Shown one piece after another: positions 8,523-17,502 of a DNA stretch of 64,000 nt; within the stretch, counting starts at the first letter, position 1; every line of letters begins with the position of its first letter. The translations under genes and the position numbers were made by a program. The stretch is from Armatimonadota bacterium (GTDB lineage: Bacteria > Armatimonadota > UBA5829 > DTJY01), in contig JAIMAU010000003.1 in NCBI GenBank assembly GCA_023511795.1, forward strand, positions 248,001 through 312,000. Reading direction: 5' to 3'. Under the pieces are notes generated by a model. That model did no database searches and had not been told where the DNA came from. It worked only from the letters and a program-made list of their open reading frames with translations.

Positions 8523-9572
8523 CTAGCGCTTGTGGACAATAGGCGGAGCAGTATAAACATAAGATATCGCGGGGCCACTTTTTTCTGAAAGAGTGGCAAT
8601 GCGGACGCTCAATCTCCCGTCTTCGTAAGTTGCATAAACAAGGCGGTCGTGGTTTGGAGACCACGTCGGCACTCTTAACCAGGTGCTAAATGCTTTTGAA
8701 CGGTCGAACGAAACCTGAAAATGGGGACCAAATCCTGTGGACTTTGCAACGCTAGTAGCAAAAATGTTTGCTGGTTCCTTTCCATATATATAACTAATCC
8801 ACTTACCGGTAGATGACCATACTGGCGACCGATAACTACTTCCCCCTATGGCGACTGGCCTTAACCCCGAACCTGAGATTGATATGGTGTATATTCCGGT
8901 ACGCCCGCCAGTGCGAAGAAATGCTAAGTGCGTACCATCGGGCGACCATGTTGGGTTCTCTTCGTCGTCAGGTGTGTCAATAACACACCGCGCAGAACCG
9001 CCTGCTGAGGAGACGAGATATATGCCAAGGGATTTTCCCTTTCTGCTTGTGAAAGCAATTTTACTACCATCGGGAGACCAAGCTGGCTCAAAATCCATGC
9101 TCCCGCTTGTCAGCTTTTGCTCTCTGCCCGAATCAACCCGAATGCGGTATATATCCACGCTACCGCCGGAGTTCGAAGCGAAGGCGATAGATGTTCCATC
9201 TGGCGACCAAGAGAAATAATTTGGGCTTGCTATTTTCGGTATGTAGACAGCCCTGCTAGAAATTTTCTTAATGACTCCTGAAATATTTAATAGCCACAAA
9301 TAGCACTTGCCATCCGGCTGACGTGCTAAAACTGCAATTGGCTGGTCGCTTGCTGGCCATTTCATCGCAAGAATTTCATGGTGAAATCTTATAAAATTAC
9401 CCCTACATCCATTAGGGTCAAATATATGTATGCCATACGATCCTTCAATTTGGCTGGCTACGGCAATTTTTGCACCGTCACCTGACCAAGCTACTGGTGG
9501 GATTGAGACAGCCGCTGTTGCACCCACAGATAAAACCAAGAAAAGCAAAGTTATATAACAGATTCGGAACAA
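8523..9572 (-). CDS. secreted PD40/TolB-like beta-propeller protein
   Basis: A 349-residue protein with a Sec signal peptide (FRICYITLLFLVLSVGATAAVS). It is built almost wholly of TolB-type propeller blades. The repeated motif W(S)PDG..IAF appears at least four times (YFSWSPDGTSIAFAS, PAWSPDGSKIAFTSR, PTWSPDGTHLAFLR, TWSPNHDRLVYA). Such propellers act as periplasmic or surface protein-interaction modules; no catalytic residues can be assigned. The start is TTG at 9572 with GGAGG seven bases upstream. It follows the MFS gene on the same strand with a 43-bp gap. Confidence 0.82.
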   Translation of the reverse strand: MFRICYITLLFLVLSVGATAAVSIPPVAWSGDGAKIAVASQIEGSYGIHIFDPNGCRGNFIRFHHEILAMKWPASDQPIAVLARQPDGKCYLWLLNISGVIKKISSRAVYIPKIASPNYFSWSPDGTSIAFASNSGGSVDIYRIRVDSGREQKLTSGSMDFEPAWSPDGSKIAFTSRKGKSLGIYLVSSAGGSARCVIDTPDDEENPTWSPDGTHLAFLRTGGRTGIYTISISGSGLRPVAIGGSSYRSPVWSSTGKWISYIYGKEPANIFATSVAKSTGFGPHFQVSFDRSKAFSTWLRVPTWSPNHDRLVYATYEDGRLSVRIATLSEKSGPAISYVYTAPPIVHKR

Positions 9573-9615
9573 ATACTTACCTCCATAATCGGATTAGGCG
9601 GTATCATCTAAAACA

Positions 9616-10812
9616 TCACTTAAGGGACCTTACTTTGGGTTGACATAAGAGCATCAGAGTAGCGGCGCTGCCGCAGATAATACCACCAATAGTCAACGTC
9701 GCTTGCGCTCCAATTATATTTGCCAGCGCCCCCGCTTGGATATGCCCAAGTGGCAAAAGGCCTTGGAATGCAAATAAGTATGCGCTCACAACGCGCCCCC
9801 TAAGATTATCCGGCACAATGCTCTGCACAAGCGTATTTGTCGTTGCAAGGTAAGTTACATTCATAAAACCAAGGCCAACCAAAAAAACCAGCGACAAGGG
9901 AAATATCTTTGAATTTGCAAAAAGTATCAGCATAACTGCAAGCGAGACCGACGCTATGGAGAGAATCAAGCCTTTCCTCTGGGAATTGCTAAAAAAAGCA
10001 AGATTCAATGCTCCAACAAGTGCTCCTATACCTACTGCCGACATTAGGGTCCCGTAGCCAGTCACGCCAACTTTTAGCACTCGGTCTGCAAATACAGGCA
10101 TCAACGTCGTATAAGGCATCGAAAACACACTGGGGAAAGCCACCATAATGATAAGAGTCCTAATGGTGCTGTGCTCCCAAACATATCTCATCCCTTGTCG
10201 AAACTCAGAGAGCACGTCGGCTCGCTCTGCAGTCTTCGGACTTTTAATTCTTATTAATATTAAGGCCGCAATGACCGCCAAAAAACTAACCGAATTAACG
10301 AAAAAACACCGTCCTATCCCGATGTGTTCTACAAGTATCCCTGCAATCGCCGGCCCAATGATACGTGCGCTGTTGAACGCTGCCGACTGCAAAGCAATTG
10401 CATTCATTATGTGCTCTTTTGCAACAAGGAAAGGGATGCTCGAATGGCGTGTGGGGATATCGAAAGCGTTTGCACATCCACTTAAAAACGCCAACCCCAT
10501 TATATGCCAAATTCTAATGCTCCCAATAGTGATGAGCACCCCCAATATGAAAGCCGAAAGTGCCAATATGCTTTGGGTCAGCAGAAGTAACTTTCGGCGG
10601 TCAACCCGGTCTGCAATCACCCCCGCGAAAAGCGACAGCGCTGTGAAGGGAATACTATTTAGAAACAGCACTGTGCCAAGCATCAGGGAGGAGTTTGTTA
10701 GCTTGAAGACAAGCCATCCCTGAGCAATTGTCTGCACCCAGCTACCAATGGCTGAGATCAGTATTCCTGACCAATACAGCCTATAATTTCGGTGTCTGAG
10801 TGCGGCGAACAA
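9616..10812 (-). CDS. MFS transporter, enterobactin-exporter-like family
   Basis: A 398-residue integral membrane protein with about twelve hydrophobic segments. The opening RHRNYRLYWSGILISAIGSWVQTIAQGWLVFKLTNSS is characteristic of the EntS-like MFS_3 family of proton-driven drug or siderophore exporters. The loop 2-3 motif FAGVIADRVDRRKLLLLTQ is the MFS signature. The start is TTG at 10812 with AAGGAAG upstream. Substrate cannot be predicted. On the minus strand a TTGACA is found near 10880, but its -10 partner is weak. Confidence 0.88.
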   Translation of the reverse strand: MFAALRHRNYRLYWSGILISAIGSWVQTIAQGWLVFKLTNSSLMLGTVLFLNSIPFTALSLFAGVIADRVDRRKLLLLTQSILALSAFILGVLITIGSIRIWHIMGLAFLSGCANAFDIPTRHSSIPFLVAKEHIMNAIALQSAAFNSARIIGPAIAGILVEHIGIGRCFFVNSVSFLAVIAALILIRIKSPKTAERADVLSEFRQGMRYVWEHSTIRTLIIMVAFPSVFSMPYTTLMPVFADRVLKVGVTGYGTLMSAVGIGALVGALNLAFFSNSQRKGLILSIASVSLAVMLILFANSKIFPLSLVFLVGLGFMNVTYLATTNTLVQSIVPDNLRGRVVSAYLFAFQGLLPLGHIQAGALANIIGAQATLTIGGIICGSAATLMLLCQPKVRSLK

Positions 10813-10931
10813 CTACTAATCTTCCTTACTGTTGTGGGTACTATAACTTCTTACAGGATGCCATATATCCGTGCGTATGTCAAGCAAACCCTAGAAAGTC
10901 GCCATCGAACCTCTTCGCAGATGACTTATTT

Positions 10932-13088
10932 CTATCGCACCTTCGAGTCGGTCATCTCAAACCTTACAGCATCACCGCTTCTCCAATCTACTTCAAACAA
11001 CCCATCGTGAAGCCTCTTAACCACACTTCCTGATACATCCGATGCTTTCCAACTGCCAGGCAGTGAGATAACGACCGGTTCACATGCTGGTAGACTGGAA
11101 ATTCGGCGAACTTCTACTGAGGTATGCGTCGCCTTGATGGTAAAGATGAAATCGTGCCAGCGGATACGGTCAATGGTCAGCTCAAGCCAGTCTCGCGGAA
11201 GCTTGGGGGCTATTTTAAAACCATCCGCAGTCGGTTTGAAACCAAGGAATCCGTCGAGCATCACTTGCGGAACCATAACACTCTCGAAGAACTCACAATC
11301 AAGGCCGAGGCCGCCTGCGGTTCCACCACCCTGCAAAGTGCCCTCGCGAGAACCGTCGTAGTATTTCCGATATCCGCCTGCCGCCTGGACTTCATCGAAC
11401 CATTTAACGATTTCTTTTAGGCGAGCCCAAGCATCGTCCGCACCGAGAGTGCAAATGCGCGCCATGATGTCATGATAAGAAAATCCAAGTACTGCTCCAC
11501 CGTCTTGAACCTGACCGCCCCAAGGAATGCTTTCAGGTGAGCTCCATGCCCAGAAATAGTAATCCAGATTTCGCTTTGTAGTCGCCCTAGGCGCAAATCT
11601 CCAATGGTAGATATCCAGCCCTTGCGCAGTATCATCCTTTACAGTACGCCTGCCTGACATCCATTCCATAATCGAGCGTGCGTGCTCTGGCGTAGCAAAA
11701 TCATAGTAAATTGCCTCTAGGTTTAAGAAAGTGAATCCATAATCATGCATCTTCCCATCTGCATCGGGACCAGTAGCAAAACGTCCAGTTTTAGAGTTCC
11801 AAAAAATCTTGTTGCCAGTTTCCTTTACTTCCTCTGCATGCTTAATCAGCATTTCGGAATTAAAAGCAAGCGTGCCAAGCGGAATGTTCCATTCCGGATG
11901 CTCAGTAATTTCTTTTTCTATTTCTGCCATTGCCAGAAGTGCACCATAGTAATGAATTGTCGCATACGCATCCATTCTACCAAATGGCAGCAAATCCCAA
12001 TAGTTATTTCCAATTCCCATGCCGGAGAAGATTTCCTTTGACCCATCGGCGTTGCGTTTCAAACCGCTTCGACCATCATGACCAACCCAAGTAGTATAGA
12101 CAACTTTTTTCTCAAGCGTATGATGTTCTGTCATCATATGCCTCAGCGCCATTCTCATGCGGTTAATATTCCGTCGAAGAAAATTGATGTCACCTGTCCA
12201 GTGAAAGTAATTTGAGCAACCAAGTATAAAGTTCTGGCTGTTAACATTGTGCCGCGTATCGTATTGGGTAAAAAAAGCTTGAATAGTAACCAACCCGCCT
12301 GGAACAGAGTTTCCAAAGCAGATTCGAAGCTTTGTGACCTCACCACCCCATTTTGGGTGCTTGTAGAGTGGAATCATCGTATAGGTTATCGCTGTCCCCT
12401 CAACAGGCTCAAAGTACATTCGGCGGTCGGCAGAAAACCTGGGATTTTCCTTGGTTGCCCATTCGATGAAGGGCTTTGCATCTCCAAGGCCGGTCGCTGA
12501 CCAGCGAAGTTGGAGGAATGGCGACTGGAAGGTGTCCACCTTAATCGAAGGCGTAGAAGCAGAGGCATTTGGCTCGGTCAGTTCGAGTTTCCAACCGTCT
12601 TCGCTAATTCCATTATCCTCAGCACCAGATAATTTCCATCCGCTGGTTGTGCTCAAATCATGCTGACGCCAAGGGGGACCCACGGTGTTCTTGAACGAAA
12701 AATGCCACCCTACAGTACCCACGCCCTGATTCCAAAAAGGAAACGGCCAGCCAAGCTGATGAGCTATTGATGCATGCTGATGAGTAGCCACATACCCCTC
12801 GGGGTCAATAATCCTTTCGCTAAGAACACGAGCCCAATCCTTACGCATTTTTTCCATCGAACCACTCACAGCAGGCCACAATGCTGGGCTACTGAGCCAC
12901 TCGTCCCAAAGCGTAGCCTTGGGACCTGAGCCAGGGTAATGCAGCCAGAAAAGCTGACGAATGCTCGCCATCTCCTTTTCATAGCCAGGGACTGAAAACT
13001 TTGGAAAATCGTCTGGAATGCTCACGACATCACCTCTGCAGGGAATAATAATGCCTAAGGCAAGCAAAATAACCCAAATTCTTTTCAT
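10932..13088 (-). CDS. secreted six-hairpin-like glycosidase, family uncertain
   Basis: A 718-residue protein with a signal peptide (MKRIWVILLALGIIIPCRG). An N-terminal beta-rich half (to about residue 270) precedes an (alpha/alpha)6-type region. The latter shows GCSNYFHWTGDINFLRRNINRMR, the LPFGRMDAYATIHYYGALLAMAEIEKE helix pair, and a Gly-rich GGTAGGLGLDCEFFESVMVPQ near the C-terminus, then a beta tail. This layout resembles alpha-L-rhamnosidase and related six-hairpin glycosidases. I cannot name the GH family or the catalytic residues. It is upstream of the MFS gene on the same strand, with a 119-bp gap, and divergent from the ROK gene. Confidence 0.65.
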   Translation of the reverse strand: MKRIWVILLALGIIIPCRGDVVSIPDDFPKFSVPGYEKEMASIRQLFWLHYPGSGPKATLWDEWLSSPALWPAVSGSMEKMRKDWARVLSERIIDPEGYVATHQHASIAHQLGWPFPFWNQGVGTVGWHFSFKNTVGPPWRQHDLSTTSGWKLSGAEDNGISEDGWKLELTEPNASASTPSIKVDTFQSPFLQLRWSATGLGDAKPFIEWATKENPRFSADRRMYFEPVEGTAITYTMIPLYKHPKWGGEVTKLRICFGNSVPGGLVTIQAFFTQYDTRHNVNSQNFILGCSNYFHWTGDINFLRRNINRMRMALRHMMTEHHTLEKKVVYTTWVGHDGRSGLKRNADGSKEIFSGMGIGNNYWDLLPFGRMDAYATIHYYGALLAMAEIEKEITEHPEWNIPLGTLAFNSEMLIKHAEEVKETGNKIFWNSKTGRFATGPDADGKMHDYGFTFLNLEAIYYDFATPEHARSIMEWMSGRRTVKDDTAQGLDIYHWRFAPRATTKRNLDYYFWAWSSPESIPWGGQVQDGGAVLGFSYHDIMARICTLGADDAWARLKEIVKWFDEVQAAGGYRKYYDGSREGTLQGGGTAGGLGLDCEFFESVMVPQVMLDGFLGFKPTADGFKIAPKLPRDWLELTIDRIRWHDFIFTIKATHTSVEVRRISSLPACEPVVISLPGSWKASDVSGSVVKRLHDGLFEVDWRSGDAVRFEMTDSKVR

Positions 13089-13144
13089 CCTTTACTCGCT
13101 CCAGGTCCAATACAACTGTTCGGTTAGTATTGGTATTCAAAAAT

Positions 13145-13169
13145 AATCATAATCAACCTCTTTATGATT
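13145..13169. promoter_or_regulatory. operator-like inverted repeat upstream of the six-hairpin gene
   Basis: AATCATAA (13145-13152) and TTATGATT (13162-13169) form a perfect 8-bp repeat with a 9-nt centre. It lies 57 bases upstream of the minus-strand gene that starts at 13088. The gap 13089-13427 (339 bases) holds this element, then the promoter and operator-like site listed next. I see no gene in it. Confidence 0.4.
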
Positions 13170-13280
13170 CATACTTTCAATAGCAGGTCAAATCCTTCTA
13201 TAAAGATTTGGAATTTGCCAGGTATTTTTGCCGTGTCCTGCATGAACGCCAATTGCTAGGCTGGGAAACGCTCACCCACC

Positions 13281-13309
13281 TTGACAATATCACTCCTGCA
13301 CCGTATTAT
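13281..13309 (+). promoter_or_regulatory. strong sigma-70 promoter for the ROK-like gene
   Basis: Perfect -35 TTGACA (13281-13286), a 17-base spacer, and -10 TATTAT (13304-13309, five of six). Transcription would start near 13316, giving a leader of about 110 nt before the ATG at 13428. The leader contains a short GGCGG/CCGCC hairpin. Confidence 0.7.
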
Positions 13310-13314
13310 TGAAA

Positions 13315-13328
13315 TGCATACGTTTACA
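13315..13328. promoter_or_regulatory. LacI-type operator-like site at the predicted start
   Basis: TGCATACGTTTACA has a CG centre. It matches the LacI/CcpA-type consensus TGWAANCGNTNWCA at 12 of 14 positions and sits exactly over the predicted transcription start. That is where such repressors block RNA polymerase. A LacI regulator is encoded at 53259-54266. Assigning this site to that regulator is inference. Confidence 0.4.
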
Positions 13329-13427
13329 TTGGCAATCGCGTTTTGGCGAAAAAGGCGGGCAAACCGCCGCAATCTCTGTTCAGCAACAATCATACCGCCA
13401 ATTCGCATATAGCAGAGGGGTAATTGT

Positions 13428-14846
13428 ATGAGTAAAGATTTGGAAAAGCTAGCAGAACTCGGCATACCGAAGGTTAAACCGCCATTAGATGACATGTTCC
13501 GCCCAGCGGTCCTGGCAAACCGGGCATTTCGCGAACTTGTCAAAGAATCTGGCAGAGGCGTCCCTCTCGTAATAGGTTTGGAGAGAGGGGACGGAACCAG
13601 GTCGCGATATGAAACGCAGATACTTCCGGCGAGCCATGAGAAAGCAAGCCTCAATTTTCCATACGTTGAGCGCCTGGTAAAGTTCTTTCTATGGCAGAAA
13701 GGCGCATGGAAAGTAACCATCGGCGGACCGAGAGAGATTGGCGAATACATTCAAGAAGTGTATTCGCCAAATGGGGAGCGCGCCTTTGATTGGGACTTCA
13801 TGGGCCCAACTACGTACGAGAAGCCGTTCGAAGTTGAAATTACCGACCCTGAAAAGGTTGCCCCACCACACGAAGTTAGCGCCGCTCTTGGCAGACACTT
13901 AGATGGATGCCGCATAGGATTTGATCTCGGCGCAAGCGATCGGAAAGCCGCCGCTGTGATTAATGGCGAGCCTGTTTTCAGCGAGGAAGTTGTATGGGAC
14001 CCACGCGGACAGAGCGATCCTGAGTACCACTACCGCGAAATCATGGCTGGGCTCAAATCGGCCGCCGCCCATATGCCTCGGGTAGACGCAATAGGCGGAA
14101 GCTCTGCTGGGGTTATTATCAATAACCGCCCAATGGTTGCCTCGTTATTCCGTGGCGTCCCGAAGGAGCTGTTTGAGACAAAAGTAAAATCGATATTCAA
14201 TCGAATGGGCGAAGAATGGGGTGTTCCACTAGTTGTTGTAAACGACGGCGATGTGACCGCACTTGCAGGTGCAATGTCTCTAAATGACAACGCCGTTCTT
14301 GGCATTGCAATGGGGTCAAGCGAGGCGGCAGGATACGTCAACCAAGAAGGAAATATCACAGGGTGGCTGAATGAACTTGCTTTTGCGCCGATTGACTATC
14401 ATCCTGATGCCCCGGTAGACGAATGGTCAGGTGACGCAGGCTGTGGCGTTCAATATCTTTCCCAGCAGGGAGTATTCAGGTTGGCAAGCGCAGCAGGAAT
14501 CGAACTTAATGAGAATCTGAGTTTAGCAGACAAGCTAAAATCGGTTCAAAACTTGCTTGAGGCAGGCGAAGAACGTGCAAAGCAAATTTGGCACACAATT
14601 GGTTGCTATGTAGGATACGCCATCGCCCACTACGCTGACTTTTATGAAATCAGGCACATGCTAGTTCTTGGCCGCGTAACCTCAGGCAGTGGAGGACCAA
14701 TAATAATCGAGCGTGCGAAGGAAGTCTTACGGACGGAATTTCCTGAGCTCGTGGACCGGATATCGCTTCACCTGCCAGAGGATGAAGCCACACGTCGTGT
14801 TGGCCAAGCCGTTGCGGCGGCAAGCCTTCCGGAGATTAAGAAATAA
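13428..14846 (+). CDS. ROK-like actin-fold protein with extra N-terminal domain
   Basis: A 472-residue protein. Residues 1-160 form an unrecognised domain (FRPAVLANRAFRELVKES; VVIGLERGDG-like start). The ROK-type fold begins with the phosphate-1 motif IGFDLGASDRKAAAV near 164. It then has the conserved VVVNDGDVTALAGAM near 266, where ROK kinases carry the catalytic Asp, and VLGIAMGSSEAAGYV. The usual ROK zinc motif CxCGxxGC is missing; only GDAGCGVQYL remains. It could be a sugar kinase or a non-catalytic sensor. ATG with AGGGG upstream and a strong promoter. A PIG-L deacetylase gene follows after 56 bases, which suggests amino-sugar metabolism. Confidence 0.75.
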   Translation: MSKDLEKLAELGIPKVKPPLDDMFRPAVLANRAFRELVKESGRGVPLVIGLERGDGTRSRYETQILPASHEKASLNFPYVERLVKFFLWQKGAWKVTIGGPREIGEYIQEVYSPNGERAFDWDFMGPTTYEKPFEVEITDPEKVAPPHEVSAALGRHLDGCRIGFDLGASDRKAAAVINGEPVFSEEVVWDPRGQSDPEYHYREIMAGLKSAAAHMPRVDAIGGSSAGVIINNRPMVASLFRGVPKELFETKVKSIFNRMGEEWGVPLVVVNDGDVTALAGAMSLNDNAVLGIAMGSSEAAGYVNQEGNITGWLNELAFAPIDYHPDAPVDEWSGDAGCGVQYLSQQGVFRLASAAGIELNENLSLADKLKSVQNLLEAGEERAKQIWHTIGCYVGYAIAHYADFYEIRHMLVLGRVTSGSGGPIIIERAKEVLRTEFPELVDRISLHLPEDEATRRVGQAVAAASLPEIKK

Positions 14847-14902
14847 TTCAAACCTCGCTCTCTTTCACAAGAATAGGGAGCGACGGATGCGGAGGAAAAC
14901 TA

Positions 14903-15751
14903 ATGCAACTCACAAATCCAAATGCCGAAATATTTGTCCCAGATGGCGAACTAGTTGAAAAAGCAATTGCTCGAACAACCCATATGGCAATAGGGTGTCA
15001 CCAAGATGATATTGAAATTATGGCATACGACGGCATTCTAAAATGCTTTGGAAGCCCAACAAATTGGTTCACGGGCGTTGTAGTGACAAATGGAGCCGGC
15101 AGTCCGAGGGACGACTTGTATGCCAACTACACCGATGAAGACATGCAGAAGGTCCGGCGAACGGAACAAAAGAAAGCAGCTGTTGTAGGTGAATACGCAG
15201 CGGTTGCGCTTCTCGATTACAGCAGTTCAGCGGTAAAAGATCCGTCTAACAAGAACGTAGTTGAGGATATTAAAAAACTGCTGCTAGCGGGCCGCCCACA
15301 GATTCTTTATACTCATAACCTAGCGGACAAACACGACACCCACGTGTCGGTCGCCCTCCGCACAATTCAAGCATTGAGAGAGCTTCCGGACGATGCCAAA
15401 CCCAAAGCCGTCTATGGATGCGAAGTTTGGCGGGACCTCGACTGGATGACTGATGAGGACAAAGTAGCCTTCGACCTTGCGGGGCATGAGAATTTGGCAG
15501 CAGCGCTCCTAGGAGTCTTCGACTCCCAAATCTGCGGAGGAAAGCGGTATGACTTAGCGACAATTGGGCGGCGCAGGGCAAATGCAACCTACTTCGAGTC
15601 TCACGGCACTGATATTACAACCCAGATGAGCTTTGCGATGGACTTAACTCCCCTAATTAAGAACCCATCGCTAGACGTGAAGGAGTACGTTGCAGGCTAT
15701 ATTTCGCGATTTGCAAACGAAGTCTCCAATCGCTTAACTAAGTTCAGCTAG
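14903..15751 (+). CDS. PIG-L (LmbE) family deacetylase
   Basis: A 282-residue cytoplasmic zinc deacetylase of the N-acetylglucosaminyl-PI/mycothiol-deacetylase fold. The metal motif AHPDD is present as CHQDDIE (residues 33-39). The third ligand region is THNLADKHDTHVSV (near 138), containing the HxxxH-type histidines. Such enzymes remove acetyl groups from N-acetylglucosamine-type substrates; the substrate here is unknown. GGAGG eight bases before the ATG. Located between the ROK-like gene and mtnA on the same strand. Confidence 0.88.
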   Translation: MQLTNPNAEIFVPDGELVEKAIARTTHMAIGCHQDDIEIMAYDGILKCFGSPTNWFTGVVVTNGAGSPRDDLYANYTDEDMQKVRRTEQKKAAVVGEYAAVALLDYSSSAVKDPSNKNVVEDIKKLLLAGRPQILYTHNLADKHDTHVSVALRTIQALRELPDDAKPKAVYGCEVWRDLDWMTDEDKVAFDLAGHENLAAALLGVFDSQICGGKRYDLATIGRRRANATYFESHGTDITTQMSFAMDLTPLIKNPSLDVKEYVAGYISRFANEVSNRLTKFS

Positions 15752-15772
15752 AAAAAGTACACAGGTATTGCG

Positions 15773-16807
15773 GTGGCTGCCGAACTTCGACCAGTTGATT
15801 GGAAAGATGGTAAGGTAGTTCTTATAGACCAGACAAAGCTTCCAGACGAGCTGGCATATATTGAATATGCCGACTACCAAGGCATCGCGGAAGCAATAAG
15901 AAGAATGCAAGTACGAGGCGCACCCGCCATAGGAGTTGCGGTTGCCCTTGGGATTGCTCTTGCTGCTCAGTCAATTCCAGAAAACAATTTTTGGGAACAA
16001 ATCGCGAAAGTAGCCAATGATTTCCGCGCCACCCGGCCCACTGCCGTAAACCTTTTCTGGGCGATTGAACGGATGCTACGCGCGGCAAACGAAAATGCTA
16101 GCCTTCCAATAGACCAAATCCGGCGCAGACTCGTAGACGAGGCTATCACAATACTCGAAGAAGATATTGAGGTAAACCGACGCATCGGCAAGAATGGCTC
16201 CGAGCTTATTCAAGATGGGGACACCGTGCTCACTCATTGCAATGCAGGAGCCCTTGCAACCGCAGGATATGGAACAGCTATTGGGGTAATCCGAGCCGCC
16301 GTTGAGTCTGGCAAAAAAGTCAAAGTCATTGCCGACGAGACACGCCCTCGCTTCCAAGGCATGCGCCTTACAGCATGGGAACTTCAGCAACTTGGCATTC
16401 CGGTCACGGTTATTACAGACAACATGGCTGGCTATGCCATGCAAAAAGGTTTAGTCAATTGCGTGATTGTCGGAGCAGACAGAATTGCAGCCAATGGCGA
16501 TGTTGCAAATAAGATTGGCACGTACAGCCTCGCCATTCTAGCGAGAAAACACAACATCGCGTTCTACGTCGCAGCTCCCATGTCAACCGTGGACCTTTCG
16601 CTTCCCAACGGCGAAATGATCCCCATTGAGGAACGACCGTCTGAGGAAGTTACCCATATTTCTGGTATTCGAATTGCCCCGGAGGGCGTGCGTGTAATGA
16701 ACCCAGCCTTCGACGTGACTCCAGCCGAATATGTGACCGCTATCATCACCGAGCGCGGCATCCTAAAGCCGCCATATGAGGAAAGCCTAGCAATTGGGAG
16801 GAGGTAA
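15773..16807 (+). CDS. mtnA: S-methyl-5-thioribose-1-phosphate isomerase
   Basis: MtnA isomerises 5-methylthioribose-1-phosphate to methylthioribulose-1-phosphate in methionine salvage. The 344-residue protein contains [19 protein letters not shown] (residues 46-64), [16 protein letters not shown] with the catalytic cysteine near 160, [17 protein letters not shown], and [19 protein letters not shown] with the catalytic aspartate near 239. The start is GTG at 15773, 22 bases after the PIG-L stop. With apt next door, the pair would recycle both halves of methylthioadenosine. The eIF2B-alpha relatives are excluded by the exact MtnA motifs. Confidence 0.95.
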   Translation: MAAELRPVDWKDGKVVLIDQTKLPDELAYIEYADYQGIAEAIRRMQVRGAPAIGVAVALGIALAAQSIPENNFWEQIAKVANDFRATRPTAVNLFWAIERMLRAANENASLPIDQIRRRLVDEAITILEEDIEVNRRIGKNGSELIQDGDTVLTHCNAGALATAGYGTAIGVIRAAVESGKKVKVIADETRPRFQGMRLTAWELQQLGIPVTVITDNMAGYAMQKGLVNCVIVGADRIAANGDVANKIGTYSLAILARKHNIAFYVAAPMSTVDLSLPNGEMIPIEERPSEEVTHISGIRIAPEGVRVMNPAFDVTPAEYVTAIITERGILKPPYEESLAIGRR

Positions 16808-16817
16808 TAAACTATTG

Positions 16818-16845
16818 TTGTAATTACTGTATCTTATAATTACAA
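16818..16845. promoter_or_regulatory. operator-like inverted repeat upstream of apt
   Basis: TTGTAATTA (16818-16826) and TAATTACAA (16837-16845) form a perfect 9-bp repeat with a 10-nt centre. A perfect TATAAT (16835-16840) lies inside it. A repressor bound here would cover the -10 box. No clear -35 is seen. The repeat starts 10 bases after the mtnA stop. Confidence 0.5.
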
Positions 16846-16870
16846 TAGCTCACAGAGAGGAGCTGACGCC

Positions 16871-17392
16871 ATGTCTGAACAGCTTTTAAAGAACCTAATT
16901 CGAGATATACCCGATTTCCCTAAGCCGGGGATAATCTTCAAAGATATCACCCCAGTCCTATTGCATCCACAAGCATTTACTGAGGTTATACAAAGGATGG
17001 CTGACTTTGCCAGAGAGAAAAAGGCAGAGGCAATCGTTGGTATTGAGTCAAGGGGTTTTATGTTCGGGACTCCAATTGCGCTAGAGCTAGGCGTTGGGTT
17101 TATCCCCGTGCGGAAACTAGGCAAACTCCCACATGAAACAATCCAGTGCGAGTATGCCTTGGAATATGGGACAAACGTAGTCGAGATGCATCGTGATGCA
17201 ATTGTTCCTGGACAGCGAGTAGTAATTGTGGATGATTTATTGGCAACGGGCGGCACTGCGGCGGCTTCGGTGAAGCTCGTTGAGGAGCTTGGCGGAAAAG
17301 TTGCTGGCCTTGTCTTCCTTGTAGAGCTTACTTTCCTTCGTGGTCGAGATCAACTCAAAGGCTATGATGTGAAAAGCTTTGTAACTTACTGA
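16871..17392 (+). CDS. apt: adenine phosphoribosyltransferase
   Basis: Converts adenine and PRPP to AMP in the cytoplasm. The 173-residue product has the family opening LIRDIPDFPKPGIIFKDITPVL (residues 9-30, adenine and hood region), VGIESRGFMFGTPIA, and the PRPP-binding loop RVVIVDDLLATGGTAAA near 118-134. The length is typical. AGAGGAG precedes the ATG by about ten bases. Adenine released from methylthioadenosine would be its substrate, fitting mtnA next to it and a purine permease downstream. Confidence 0.96.
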   Translation: MSEQLLKNLIRDIPDFPKPGIIFKDITPVLLHPQAFTEVIQRMADFAREKKAEAIVGIESRGFMFGTPIALELGVGFIPVRKLGKLPHETIQCEYALEYGTNVVEMHRDAIVPGQRVVIVDDLLATGGTAAASVKLVEELGGKVAGLVFLVELTFLRGRDQLKGYDVKSFVTY

Positions 17393-17502
17393 TATAAATC
17401 GCTCGATTCTTGTTATCGTCCATGGTAAAAAAGACACAACGGCGCTAGAAAAGTCGGCTAGAGCCGGGCATTGAAACAATAGCAACAGTTTGGGGTGGCA
17501 GA

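Noticed and set aside
13256-13750. 164-codon minus-strand frame opposite the ROK gene start
   Set aside because: It covers the consensus promoter and the start of a well-supported gene; composition is not protein-like.
17393-17502. Purine riboswitch before the AzgA permease
   Set aside because: The gap is short and lacks the conserved core of the purine aptamer; only a 5-bp hairpin is visible.
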